From Hedera helix (Eukaryota > Streptophyta > Magnoliopsida > Apiales > Araliaceae): a stretch of 64,000 nt of DNA. Under the pieces are notes generated by a model. That model was not told the DNA's origin. It did not search any database and worked only from the letters and a program-made list of their open reading frames with translations. Of this stretch, positions 33,731 to 46,543 are shown in pieces. The position numbers and the translations under genes were made by a program. The stretch lies in NCBI GenBank assembly GCA_947179155.2, contig OX359283.1, positions 10,277,764 through 10,341,763 of the forward strand, read 5' to 3'. Positions within the stretch are counted from its first letter, which is position 1, and each line of letters opens with the position of its first letter.

Positions 33731-35293
33731 GCAAATATATAAAACAATACAAAGAAAATTACATTAAAACCAAGATAGACAATTATCAAAGAGCTTCAAC
33801 GATTGGTTTGAAATAACATGAACAATAGGAAATAAGGAGAAACTATTTCAACATCATACTAAATGGTCATAGGGACCAAGAACTCTTTACCTGTTCAACA
33901 ATGATAAGAGCTCGCCTCTTTACCTTACAAGTATTGTTAGGTGATCAATCTAAAAATACCCGTACTCAATGTTACGCGTAACATCTTTCCCAAGCTGTAT
34001 ATTCTTAATTGTTGGCAACCAAACGAACTGTAACTTTCATGAATGGTCTTGAGGACCATGAACTCTATTTATATGGTCTAGAGGATAATGAATTGTTTTG
34101 AAAACAAAGTTTAGTTTATAAAAGTTGACAATTGTAACTGTGAAACCTTTCACACTGAAACGTAATCTTATAAACTTGTCACCATTTGTGTTAATTTGAT
34201 GCCACTTATCTGGTCAGTAGCCTCACTTAATTATCCTCTTTACTAGGGTTGTTCATGCTTAATCTGAATCTTGGAATCTGCACCAAAGTAACTTAGATTG
34301 GATTTGGTCATTTAATATGATAATATTCATAACTTAAATTAACTCATCAATTATGTCTAGCCGAAATAAGTGGCTTAGACTCGTAATAAATCATAAATCA
34401 CATGATAAGCGAGAAACCATTACAGTTCACCAAGGAACATTTCTCAAATGCATATAGGTGCGAAATTGTATAACTTAGCAAATCCAAGTGTCTTGCACAA
34501 TTTAAAAGGCTAATATAAGCCAGAGAACTTATGTAATTTAAAGAGTTTGCAATACTTTCAATGCTAGAAATAAACTTACCCACAAGCTTAAACTGAGCTT
34601 AGTCGAACAAATGGCATAAACTCTTTTTTTACCGTCAGTCCAAGAAGCATTATAAAAATAATTTCTAGTTTATCATGGAACAAATTTTCAGTTGCTTAAG
34701 AATACTGGAACTTAAACGGAATAATAAAATTGCACAAATGATGGAGCTTGCACAGAATACTAAATTTGCACAAAGTTAGAGAACTTGTAATAATTAGGAA
34801 TTAACCTTGCTCAAAATGAGGAATCTCGCATACACTTTTAACAAAACTTGAATAGTTCAAAGAACTAGCATATTTAGGGAACTTGCATAAATGAATTTAG
34901 GATCTTATAATAAAGTGAATTTAAGGAACTTGCATAAAGTCAAGGAACTTGTCTTGGTCCATAGTACATCATTTATATCATTTACATCCAGCATTTCTTT
35001 CTCTCGTACATAATTATGAGTCATCTATAACATTATAAAATATATTCCATCAACAAATTAATTTTCTTATAATAGCATTTACTTCTAATAAGAACACAAA
35101 ATGTAATATTTGTCCCCCTTAATGTCCAGTCTTTTATACTTATTTGGTGCCTAAATCTACTCATTATTCTTATATTTTGATTTATGATGCAAATAAAGGC
35201 ATTAAGTGCAAAATGAGATAATCCTGCACTTTTGGACTGTTTTGACATCACTTCGTATTTTGGTCATAACTCTTTCATCCGAACACCGATTAA

Positions 35294-35959
35294 TAGACCT
35301 GGCAAATGGGGCGGACCGAAAAAAACGGGTCGGGCCAAAAATGGCCTAGCTTTTTGCAGGTTGAAAAAGTTAAGCCCGTGGCCCACCCGAGCCGGGCTTG
35401 CCGCGGGCCATTTGAGTAATTTGTTTTATTTTTTTAAAATTTAAAATAAATACTAACACTAATTATTTATAATTATGACATATAATTTCTACATAATCAT
35501 TTAATATTATTAGTAAATAAAATAAAATAATCAATAATTTTTTATATATTTTGTACTCTTATACATTAAAATGTAACTAATCTTGTGATTAATTAATTGA
35601 TAAATGTATATAATATTAATTATTAAAGATGAGAGAGCAAAAGAATAAAAGAAAGAAGACTAAAGGTGATATATATCTTATTCATAAATCATAATACTTT
35701 TTTCTATTATTATTTAAGATCACATGTTAAAATTTATTCTTATATTCTTCATAATTTTTTATTTGATTCATTTTCTAATTTAACATTTTTTTTGTCAACA
35801 ATGTCAAGCAATAATAATAAAAAAATAAAAAATATTAGCCTGCGGGCCAGGCCAAAAATGGCTCAGCTTTTCTTGGGCTACATTTTGAAGGCCCGAAGCT
35901 CGCTTTTTAGCCAACGAGCCGGCCCAGCCCGCGGGCTTGGGCCAAAATTGTCAGGTCTA
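35294..35959. mobile_element. 666-bp non-autonomous hAT element
   Basis: Termini TAGACCTGGCAAATGG and inverted TAGACCTGACAATTTTGG are flanked by the perfect 8-bp duplication CCGATTAA (35286-35293 and 35960-35967). GC-rich subterminal regions carry GGCC/GCGGGCC words. The centre is AT-rich and non-coding. Confidence 0.92.
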
Positions 35960-36104
35960 CCGATTAAGATGATTCAAGATGTTTTGAAAAGCTAAGAAAT
36001 AGTTCTATAACTTTCATGTTTTACGAATTGAGAGATACTTGCTGGAACAAGGTCGAATTTGAGCATCAAGGTACTGCCACATCACTACTGGAAAATCCAT
36101 ACGT

Positions 36105-36200
36105 TAATGCTGAGAATTTCATATGGAATGCTGAAGTTTACACATGGAAAGCTAAAAATTCACATAGAAAGCTGAAAATTCACATGGAAATCTGGACATT
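36105..36200. repeat. Degenerate ~20-bp tandem repeat in LTR F
   Basis: Four to five copies related to ACATGGAAAGCTGAAAATTC. Confidence 0.75.
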
Positions 36201-37260
36201 CAAACATGACAACTAATTAGGATTGCTAAGAACATGTTTCTAATGAAATTGAAGTTATAGATTCTCCATTTTGTACTAATATAATCGTGCTTTGTCAAAA
36301 GAAGTGTACTAAGCCTCCATAATTTTAGCTTTGTCAAAGGAAGTGTGCTTAACTTTCATGATTTTCTAAGGAGATGTGTTATCTATATAAGTTTAAAAGG
36401 AGTCTTCATCCTCATTTGGAAGACACACCTTTTTTTTCTCTATTCTCTTACAATTCCTTCAAGTGTTCTTAATGGCTTTGCTTGGCTAAACTTTGATACT
36501 TGGTCGAGGGAAGCGAAAGCCTCATAATCAATAAAATTGTGAGATCTAATTTTTTTCTATTGTTCAATTTATACTTTAAGTATCGAATGTTCTTCTATGC
36601 CTATCTTCATGATTGTCTTGTTCAATTACTAGGATGCATACTAGTTTATTTTTTGTTGTAATCTATTGCTGGATTAGATATAAAATTTGTAATTGTTTGA
36701 TCCCTCTAATCTATGAAGCAACTAAGATTTAATGATTTTATGCGTCAGAAATTATTACATCTTAGGAGGAATACTCGGCTAAATTAAATGCAACCGCCCG
36801 TGCTTATGTTGTTTAGTTTCATCGATTTCTCTAATTCTTAAAGTTACTATTAAATTAAACATTTAGCGTTTGTTTTGGGTTATTTAGTAGTTAGGGTTAA
36901 TTAGATCGCTTGTTTTCTAATTAATTACAAATATGGATAGATAGGAAAATAATTCCAACGGCGAATATTCAAAGTGTAAATTGATATATACTTGCATCAA
37001 TGATCATTTGTATTGATTCCGATGGTGAATGTTGACTTAGACTGAGTTTTGTTCTTTATTGATTTCGAAATTGCAGTTTGAATTGTTCTTTAGTAATTAA
37101 AAAAATGTTTTCATTATACTCAAAACCCCCATCATTGTTCACATAAACATAAAACTAGACTAGACACTCTCCGTGGGAACGATCCTTACTTGCACTACTA
37201 TATATATATTTTCAGCAATAATATTTTATTTTTGGTTACTTGTGACAGCACACCAACTTC

Positions 37261-39002
37261 TATTAATTTACTTCCTGTAATTATATTTTAATATTCCCGT
37301 TAAGTTCTCCAATAATTCCTATTATTCGGAATAAAATCCAAGAATTCTAAAATCTTGAACAATATCATCTTTATGTCAAAATATGCTATTTTACATCAAA
37401 ATATATCATTATCCAAAGTTTCGTTATAAAACAAATTATAAAACTCATTTTAACTATTTTAATTGTTAACGAACGTTATTTTTAGTTTAATCATAACTCA
37501 TTCATTACTTATCTGTTTTTGTTTATTTTTATGTCAAATTAAAGCTTATTCAATCTACTTTAACACCATCTAGACCCTGACTTTAACCCCTTCTCCAATC
37601 GAAACAAAAAAATCACCCAAAAGTGTTACCTGCCCTAGCCTTCAACATGCCCAAATTAGCCTTTTTTGAAAAATAATAACAAATAATCTATGAGGTATTT
37701 TTGAGTGCTTATTTTTTCTACACATAACTGATACTATAAACTATTTTTAGATGTAAAGAACTCATCCCAACTCCTTATATACAACGTGATAATGAACTTA
37801 GAAAAACAGGATCCACACTAATATCTGCAAATTTCCAACTGTGTTCTACATTTGATTTCTTGATTTCTTTCGTTTGATTCATGTTTATACATATTTAAAT
37901 TGTTACATACGAGTATTAACATGTCCTTTTAGTATATAATCCATAAAAACTTATTTCCACACATAAAAATCATAAAAGATTAGATTAAGTTTTACCTTTA
38001 TTATGATATTCCTTCCTTTCCTTCTTAGCCTAGTTCATTTTTCTCCTTCTCCTTGCCATATTGTTGTAGTCATGCTCTCTCTCTTTCTCTCCCTCTTTTT
38101 TCTTGTCCAACCGAGAGGCTAAAGGTAGTATATGGTTTAATTTGTTTGCTTTTATAAAGTTTAAGTAATTAATGTGATTAACAAGTGTCCTACTCATTTC
38201 TTTCCAACAAAACACACATATGCAACAAGTGTGTGTGTAAGAGAATGGCTACTTGGCCCATGCTCTACCGTGTGTGTGTATGTGGTATTTAAAAACTCAC
38301 TTGTCTTACTAAAATAATTGTCACATGGCACCATTCTTCTCTTGCCACAATTTCCCACACGTGTTAAAAGAAAGAACCACTTGGCCCCTTCCTTTTTCCA
38401 ATCCTTACTTCCTTCTACCAGTTGCCTCTCCTTATAATTCTAGAGTTTTTCTCCCCTTCCTAGTGGGTCCCGCTTTTTTAATTAATTGACCCAACTTTGA
38501 CTTTCGACTCAAAAATTAACTTTTTCATGTTTATAGTCGTTTTCTACTAATTTTGACGTCATTGGCGTCATGGTGATGTTCATTTATTCAATTTCGTCTT
38601 CGAACTCCAAGTTTGACTTTTTACCTAAAAAAATCAACCGTTAACTTTGACCAAAAAGTCAAACTGAACCCATATCGTGTTTATAGTCCTTACTTACTAA
38701 TTTTGACGCAACGGTGAAATTCGTTTATTTAAATCTTTTATTTTATCTTCCAACTACCACGTAATCTCTTTTTTTACATTACCTTCATTTCATAATACAC
38801 ACTTCACTTCATTACACTTAATGTTTTTTGTCAGACTTCTTAGAACGCAAATTTTTATCCATCCGTACATATTTATAATCTATTATATACTTGTACCTTC
38901 ATAATATCCAAACGTCAAATACATCTCGTATATCTCTTTATTTACTCTTCTCAAAATTAACTTTAACATAACTTTTCCTGCTCTTCCGAGTCATATATTT
39001 TC
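37261..39002 (-). other. Continuation of LTR E, no gene
   Basis: AT-rich. It contains GTGTGTGT runs (38230-38280) and a CT-rich stretch (38070-38105), the inverse of the GA-rich leaders in the other LTRs. The stretch is consistent with E being read on the minus strand. Confidence 0.45.
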
Positions 39003-39667
39003 TGTAATGACTAAGAATTTCGTGTAATAATTTATTTTTTATGAAAATTATGTGCATTTACTTTGTGTAAAGTTATGATGATGTAAATATATATGTTAAC
39101 TATTTAAATTAAAAAGGAAAACCAACGTATACTTACTTTAATATATGTTCGGTGATGGACGTGAACAATGTGTTAGGTATCGTATTACCCAATGAACCTA
39201 ATTAATCAATTTAATTAGAAAACGAAAGGAATGACCAAGTGATTTAATTAATTAACTGTGGCGATCTCAAATTCGAGTTCCTTTAACCTCGAATCCGGTT
39301 CAACACTAGTACTACATTTTCTTTATTATTCATGAATTACAACAATATTATAATTGCTAAATAATCATTTATTTACAATTTTACATCATCTATTTCTATT
39401 CCAAAATCGCAATCTTTATACATTCCTAGTCTGTCTTAATATCATACATGATACAACATTCTATTACAATCAATTTGAGTATTTAATACTTATATAACAT
39501 ACCAACTAAGTCTTATACTACACAATCATTTACCTGTCCAATTCGGACTGATATCTACAACAGATATTTAGATCTTTAGTGAAAGTAATATGCTTTCCTG
39601 TTCCTTGATCTTTATCGAGAACTTCAAATAATTTGCACTATCTGAAAAATGTTGGTTTAGGCAAGAG

Positions 39668-39683
39668 TGAGCACGACGGCTCA
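39668..39683 (-). other. Conserved LTR hairpin, copy in LTR H
   Basis: Inverted copy with TGAGC/GCTCA arms and a 6-base loop. Confidence 0.6.
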
Positions 39684-40497
39684 GCAAGTTCAACAGTTAC
39701 ACATAATACATTACATGCTTCACATATTATACATGCTCTGTATTTTATTCTTACATCATGCATTTCATGCATTTCATTTTATAAGGTGATTCTTAAGTCC
39801 ATTTTCATAAGAATTTCCCCCTCTACAATTTTTCTTTAGATCATAAATTCAAATTCTGAATGGAATTGGACTAGAAACTGCTCACAAGGATAAAGTGAAA
39901 ACTAAAATCATAAATCCTTGATTTTAATTGTTCAAACTTGAATAAAATAAACTCTACACATCCAAACGACACCAACTTAGTGTTTTTGTCTTTCTAACTT
40001 CTTGTTTTACAATATTTCATGGTTCAATCACATTTTTGAAAACGTTTTGACAAGAAATTTAAGATCGAACCATCTAGGATTTTACCGGTAAATAGCAATA
40101 TGGGTTTTTCTTCCCTTTAATTGTGTAATACACATACCAATACTTGTATTAACTATATCAAACTATGAATATACCTATATATCATAGTTTTAGACCTCTA
40201 GAACATCAAAATAATTTTTGATCGGTTAAAAATACTTTTTGACCGATTAAAACATATCTAGACTATAAAAATGAACTAAAGAAAGTTTAGAACACTTTTT
40301 AACCTCTTGGACATGGATGATATTCTTCTTCTCCTTTCAAAGTATGCTATGAAGTTATGTGCCATCCACCAAGCTCCTCCTCTAGCAATCTCCTTCAACT
40401 CACAAGTGTTTGCTTTCTTTTCTATAGAATGCTCTCTATTTTTTCTCTTGTGCTTTAGCAAATGACCAAACAAACTCATCTAAGGTGTAGAGCACTC

Positions 40498-40505
40498 TAT
40501 TTATA
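40498..40505 (-). promoter_or_regulatory. TATA box of LTR H
   Basis: TATAAATA on the minus strand, in the position equivalent to the TATA box of LTR B. Confidence 0.6.
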
Positions 40506-40742
40506 GAGTCTCCTTAATTACCATCAACTCTCCCTAATTCACCAACATAGTCAAATTAGTGCTAATTAGGATACTATTTGATGGATGAACATGTTGAATG
40601 ACTAAGTGGTTGACTAGAGTGGTTGAACAACTTTGTCCTTCAAGAGATTTTCCAAGCAACCTCATGCAACACTCCACCCCCCTTGTGGGCCCCCTTAAAT
40701 CTCAGCAAAATGGGATTTAATTCTCCATTTTTGCTTTATTTT

Positions 40743-40762
40743 TATAGCTTAAATATACATAT

Positions 40763-40826
<64 letters not shown>
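40743..40826. repeat. (CATATA)n/(TA)n microsatellite in LTR H
   Basis: Starts with ACATATAT units and becomes pure TA. It lies at the same place as the TA-rich run of LTR B (20580-20615), inverted. Confidence 0.92.
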
Positions 40827-40828
<2 letters not shown>

Positions 40829-42077
40829 GTTGACCAATTTGGACTACCATTTGGGCTCCACATTGGACTCTAGGGTTTAAATATATTGGGCTCATCCATT
40901 TAATTTGGTTGGGCTCAATTTAATTGTTACATTGGGCTAACATTAAATACCCTATGTTACATTTAATTAAAACAAGCATTGAGCTAGTTTAATTATTACA
41001 TAGATCAAGGTTTAATTAATTACTTGGACTACTAGGTTAATTCATTTGACCTAGATTAATACCTCATTTGGATTTAAAATATAATCCAATTAGACTTACT
41101 TTTAATTATTTTACCACCTTGGGTTACATAAATAACTCATCCATGGTTAATTCTCATCACCATATTTATTCACCTAGCAATTAACCAACGTTTGGTTAAT
41201 GTTCTCTCTTGTCTACCAACTAGGGTTATTCAATTAACCCTACATTAGTTAATTCTCTACACTCAACCAAATTTTCCAACACTTTGACCATTAATTGACT
41301 TTTTAAATGTTTGGGCTACATAGTTTACTTTGCATTGGACTCTCTTATTTAATTATTTGGGCTACCCAACACAACTTACACATCTTTCATAACTTGGGCT
41401 ATGTAATTTATTGAATTGGACTACTACCCCCATTATATACAATACTTGCCAATATTAATTAATTGAACTTATATTAATTACCTCTTGGGCTATTAATCAA
41501 CATAACATTTGGGCTTATTATTTAATTACCCACCTTCAAGCAAATATTCTCATATTGGGCTTGTTTTAAATTCATTAATGGACTCTATACAACAACTTAA
41601 TAATTAAGTTAATTACTTAATTAATTAACTTCATAATATTATCATTCTAGACAACCATTCTAGTTTTTCTATAACTTTAACTCTTAACTAATATAATTAA
41701 CTTAGTTAATTATATTTCAAGACTTCCCTTCTTACTTCATATTTTAAACTAATTAAATTATTAGTTTAATTGAGTATTTAATCTACTCATCTTCTTATTG
41801 GGCTAACAAGCACACATTAGGTATATATATATATATATATATATTAATATAACCACCTTCACTTCTTAATTGAATTTATTTTCTTAATAAATTTTCTACA
41901 TGCATCATTAAAATATTTTCACATTTAATTTCTAACAAATAACTTATGTTAAAAAAAATGTTTACTTATTTTCTACACATCTCACTTCTCCAACTCTAGG
42001 TTTTAAATCATAATCTTTAATTAATTATTTAAAATCTTATTTACAAATCTTGTAAATATCTGGGATATTACATTTAC

Positions 42078-43900
42078 CCCTTCTTATAAGAATTTCGTCC
42101 CCGAAATTTCATCATACTCATTTCTACAAATTTTCATCTCTGAGAATATCTCTTTACTTATCAAATTCTATGACCATCATTTTCTAGGAAGTTCATACTT
42201 CTAAACTCACATTTCCAGAACAATGGAATATCTTGCAGAAGAATAAATTGAAAATCAATATCTTGCAAAGGAATAAATTGAAAATCAAAATATTCATTAA
42301 AACTTTCATACTATTCTGAGGAGTCATAAAGACTGTGAACATACGTGTTGAGTATTTACATTCCTCGGTAGATAGTAAACTGTCATTTCGTTTTGAATAT
42401 TAACAATCATCACAATTATAATATTCGGTACTCTAGGTGATCAGCCTATCATACTTCTGCGTTGTGCACAACGACTTTTCTTAGGATTGAACTTTTTGAA
42501 TTTACCAACCCATATTTTGTTATATCAGCATGCCACCACTCTTGGGCGCCCCCTCGCGGGTTCTTTATTCATGGCTTTGACATATCCCCCATTATGGGGT
42601 TGTTCACCTCAGACTTACTATAAAATTCTGCTCCAGCATAAGTTGGATTGAAAAATAAAACTTGAGTCATTTCTGACCAAAAGTGTCCAGTCAAAAAAAA
42701 TGACATAGATTCACATCATTAGACTGTTCGTATATTACGAACTGAAAATCATTTCAGATTAAAATAACCGAAATACATTTTTAGGACTTCATGCTACCAC
42801 GCCGTTGCAACAGTGCGTTGAGGATTCCATCTTTTTCATCTCTGCACTATAGCTTTAATGGCGTGTGATGATTTTATAAATACATTTTGATATTTTTAAA
42901 TCAATTTGTTTTGCCGAAACAATTAGCATAGACTCTTCTTTAAACGTTTTAAAATACTGAAACTTATTTTATGACTTTGTTATATTACATCGTACCATAG
43001 TGGGCTTAAAAATACATCCAACACTAGGTTACTCTGCATTGATGACTCCATCGTTTATCATCTCTGCACTAAGTTCATTAATGATATTTAAAATACATTT
43101 GTCTTTTCAAAAGCACAAAAGTGCGATTTTGGCACGATTTTTAAGAATTTCAAAGTCTAGCATAGTAGAAGATTTGGAATATCCTAAAACCTCAACCACC
43201 TCAAATTTTTTCTCTACATTCTTTTCAGCTTAATAACTATATCTAATATAGCTTTAATCTTACTACTTAACTCTACCCATACTCACTGTTCATCAAACTT
43301 ACCACGTATTTGGGCTCAGGAACTTACCACAATCATATGGTTTTAGGAGCTTGTCCTAGTCAGGCCAAAGTCGCCCATTCGCTGAGGGGCTCCACCACAT
43401 GACTATGAGTCACGAACTTACCATACGTGTCGGTTCTCAGAACACGATCTTATCTTAACATCCTCTACCTATCCGTTATACAAATGAGAAAATAATCACC
43501 TTCTCAAAAGATATAGTTTTATTTTCAAAATCTTATTGTCAAATGTGTTTTCAAACCTAAATGGGAACTAGTACTAGATAATGAACTCATCATATTTGTG
43601 CGCTGAGATACATGAGCGCATGTACCATATTTGCGAGCTTCTAAAAATTATTTGTGTACTGAACAAGCATATCATGTGTATCATGGATCTTAGAACATTT
43701 TTGAAACTTAATCTTTAAAACATGGTTATTAATAAATGACGTCTAATGTGTTACATGATTTTGGAATCCATGATTCATGATATAAGTTAAAGATTTTGTT
43801 TAAACTCAACATGGGTGTTAATAAAGTGTTTTGGTATACTAGGTAATAGTTGTAATCAAAACTTGTATGAAGTAGGAAATTAGAAAAAATTGAGTTTCTG
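42078..43900 (-). other. Decayed, probably retroelement-derived sequence
   Basis: It follows the purine-tract-like sequence next to LTR H. There is a ~27-bp direct repeat (GAATAAATTGAAAATCAA..., 42240-42295). There is also a diverged ~220-bp direct repeat marked by 'CATCTCTGCACTA' (42833 and 43058). No protein domain was recognised on either strand. Confidence 0.4.
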
Positions 43901-43904
43901 AAAT

Positions 43905-44040
43905 CTGGGCCGAGCGCACCTGCGCTTAGGGTGAGCGTAGCTATGCCCAAACTTTATGTCAAAAATTTTCAACTAGAGTGCACCTGCAATGAACCCAGCA
44001 CAACTGCGCTTGGGTCCTGCGCAGCTGCGCTCGACCTTGT
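43905..44040. repeat. GC-rich 'GCGCACCTGCGCTT' block
   Basis: AGCGCACCTGCGCTTAGG, then GCACCTGCAATGAAC, AACTGCGCTTGGG and GCGCAGCTGCGCTCG: an imperfect repeat with palindromic cores, in the same position within the LTR as the GC-rich blocks of LTRs B, C, M and K. Confidence 0.7.
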
Positions 44041-45265
44041 TGTTGCCAAGATGTGATTTTTCATGTGTTTTGCTACGTGGTTGTCATGCATGTGCATATA
44101 TGAGCTAGTTGACTTGCATAAATGATATAAACATGTAGATTGAACCTACGATAAAAGGAAATGACATAATGAACCTAATTTGAGTGATGTTTAAAACAAA
44201 GTGTCATGTCTTGAGTTAAGATGCATAGACCTATGCCATGAATGCTTAACATATATGATATGTGTTATGTGTAAGCATGTATGTGTAAGAATACTAGCAA
44301 TATAAACTAGTACTCATAAGTTAGAAGATAAATGCTATGTACTATGTGGTTTGTAACCGGTATAGGTATGCTTGATAGTAAGGTTATGTGCTAAGTGTGA
44401 ATCGAATTAGTGCGTTAGAACTAGCAGGTATTTAAGATAAATGTTCAGATTGACGTTTATGATCTAAAACTAATTAGTGGACCGACATTGTTAACTATGT
44501 AGGCAATAAACGTAACGAAGTATTAACGTTAAGTGTAAACGACGATCAAGACAAGTCTCCTTTACGTATGCACACTTTATTATTTCGTGCAAATGTTTTA
44601 AATTCTAGTATCCTTATACGAACTCATTATTCAATGTTCAAATATCTGTTATGCCATGATTGCACTTACGTGCATTTCAAACGTCATTCAATTATTGAAC
44701 TGACTTTAAGTTTTAAAGTCCTTATGCATAAATTGTTATGAAATACGAGTCTAAGCCATTGTTCGGCTAGATTAATAATGTCATGATAATTTGAATTATA
44801 TAATTCTTAATGCTAAATCAAATCATATTGTACTAGTGCGGTATCTGTTAAAGCTAAAATGAACAACCCTCATAGTAAGGGCTTAAAATTACGAATTTGG
44901 ATATAATTCCTATATGGCTTGGTTGCGTCGCTAGATGTTTTATATTATGCACAAAGTATTCGTACGATGAGCTGATTCCCCCAAAGTACACATATTTGGT
45001 TATTATCAATTGCTATATAAATTGTTAATAGTCTCAATGATATCAATCTTATGACCATTAGTTATTGTCATCCTTTATATAAATGTCAATAGTCTTATCG
45101 AAGTTCAAGATCAATTGGCCATCAGCATGAAAATTCTTCACTTCAAGATCTAAAAGTAAATGCCTATGTATAGTTATCCACAATGGAGGTTCAATTGTCA
45201 AAACTTCATAAACGTTATCGTTGTTTGTGATTATAATGCCATAAATTATTTTTTTTTATACTTGT

Positions 45266-45283
45266 TGAGCCATTCGTTGCTCG
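45266..45283 (+). other. Conserved LTR hairpin, copy in LTR G (weak)
   Basis: GAGC/GCTC arms with an 8-base loop. Weaker than in the other copies, but the surrounding words CTTG...GCCCTTGC are conserved. Confidence 0.5.
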
Positions 45284-45603
45284 CCCTTGCTAAAAACAAA
45301 ACCTTTCAGCTAAGCCCGAGATCTCAAAAAGTTCCAAGAAGGACAAGGGTAAAGAAAAAGCCAAGGAGTGGCATTATTATTGTTCTGTTTAAGTTTAATG
45401 ACGTTGATTCAGACTTTTTATTATGATGTCACATTTTGTAATAAATGTTAGTTAACTTGGAATATTATGTTTTTCGTAAGATGGACAATGTATTTAACAT
45501 TGTATTTAATGATTGAATGAGTAGATAATTGTGTGTTAGATGTTGTATCGTGAGCACCAAACACGGGGTTTAGAGAACTTGGATTTGGGGGCGTCACATT
45601 TCC

Positions 45604-46543
45604 CTTTCCAAGGGACTATTTTCAATCTCAAACTTTCTGTTTTAAATTAATCTGTATATCCTTATTTATATTCTCTAGCCAAAATTTGTCTTTCATTAGT
45701 TATTTTTATTGACTTTTGCATCACTCAAATCACTTTCATTTATTATCAACTTGTTACTATTATTATTTTTTATGTCTTCTTTTATCTTCATCCCTTCCTT
45801 GGAATAATTTCATACATAGTGGTCTAAACATTGCACATGACTTTTGTTCTTCTTCAAACTAATTCATTTAGGATTAAATTGTCCTTTTTAAATACTTGTA
45901 TTTCTTAATTATTTTTTTCTGTGTGATTCTTCTCACATTCATTTTATTCCGCAATTCTCTTCTTTATCTATTTCTCTAATATTACCTCATTTTTTATTAC
46001 CTTCTTCTTCTTCTTTTTTCTTGTACAATCGTTTCCTTCTCCGATTGTCTTATTCCACATTTCTATGCTACTATTATCTTACTCTTCTATTATCCAATAC
46101 TTGTCTTACTCCCTTCATTCGTTTTACTTTATGATCATATTACTTTTTAACTTTTTTTCCATTCTACAATCGTTTCATTTGATTGTTTGGCACTCTATGT
46201 TTGTATACTACCATAAAGGTAACTAGTATTCTTTTTTTTATTTATAAAAAAATTGAAGCCATGCCCAATTTTTCGAAGTCACATCCGAACTACATAAGCC
46301 ATATCCAATCTACCGAAGTCATGTTTGAACTGTCGAAGCTATATCTGAATTGTCAAACTTCCAAAGGCAGCTCAAATTCTCAAAATCAAACTCTGAAGAC
46401 AAGATGAACTCCATGAAGCTGAACTCCGAAGATAGCCTGAACTTCCTGAAGTCGAACCCTGAAAGCAATCCCAATTCCCGAGATCGATCTCTTGAAAGCA
46501 ACCAAACTTCTGATGTCATCCGATCTCCTTCTATATCATCTTC
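45604..46543. other. Spacer, probably LTR E remnant, with a degenerate repeat
   Basis: No gene was recognised. Between about 46263 and 46520, words like TCGAAGTCACATCCGAACT recur every ~25-35 bases in degenerate form. CT-rich before that. Confidence 0.4.

Larger units (their letters stand above)
35096..37255 (+). mobile_element. Solo LTR F carrying a small hAT element
   Basis: Flanked by the perfect duplication ACTTC (35091-35095 and 37256-37260). Starts TAATAAGAACAC (TA where TG is expected) and ends CAGCACACCA. Without the inner hAT it is about 1.5 kb. It has a run of 'CATGGAAAGCTGAAAATTCA' repeats (36110-36200), and near its end 'CTCCGTGGGAACGATCC', a phrase common near LTR 3' ends in plants. 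Orientation is inferred from that phrase. Confidence 0.72.
33412..39002 (-). mobile_element. Reverse-oriented LTR E (host of F and G); far end unresolved
   Basis: Starts TATAACACCCCAAATCCGAG, the inverse of the GGATTTGGGG...TCACA ends of the other LTRs with the terminal CA changed to TA. The conserved hairpins appear inverted at 33712-33730 and 34355-34380, and an inverted acceptor-like TTTGCAG lies near 33690. Solo LTR F is inserted at 35096-37255. The sequence appears to continue after LTR G (45604 onward), but I could not find the far LTR end, so element length and target duplication are unknown. Confidence 0.5.
39257..42072 (-). mobile_element. Reverse-oriented LTR H
   Basis: Its inverse starts TGTAATATCCCAGATATT (42072 downward) and ends near TCGAATTTGAGATCGCCACA (39257). 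2,816 bp, same family as LTR B: the stretch 40672-40735 is the inverse of 20637-20695. The flanks TTAAC (39252-39256) and TTTAC (42073-42077) match at four of five positions. However, 42073-42110 inverted reads like the AAATTCTTATAAG... purine-tract region that precedes a 3' LTR. It may therefore be a 3' LTR with a decayed interior rather than a true solo LTR. Confidence 0.7.
39003..45598 (+). mobile_element. LTR G, interrupted by reverse-oriented LTR H and adjoining sequence
   Basis: Starts TGTAATGACTAAG (like LTR B) and ends GGATTTGGGGGCGTCACA. The flanks TTTTC (38998-39002) and TTTCC (45599-45603) match at four of five positions. The right part (about 43900-45598) has the usual LTR order: GC-rich block 43905-44040, hairpins at 44749 and 45266, acceptor-like TTTCAG 45304-45309, and LTR end. 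The join across H is not resolved, so the outer limits are tentative. Confidence 0.5.
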
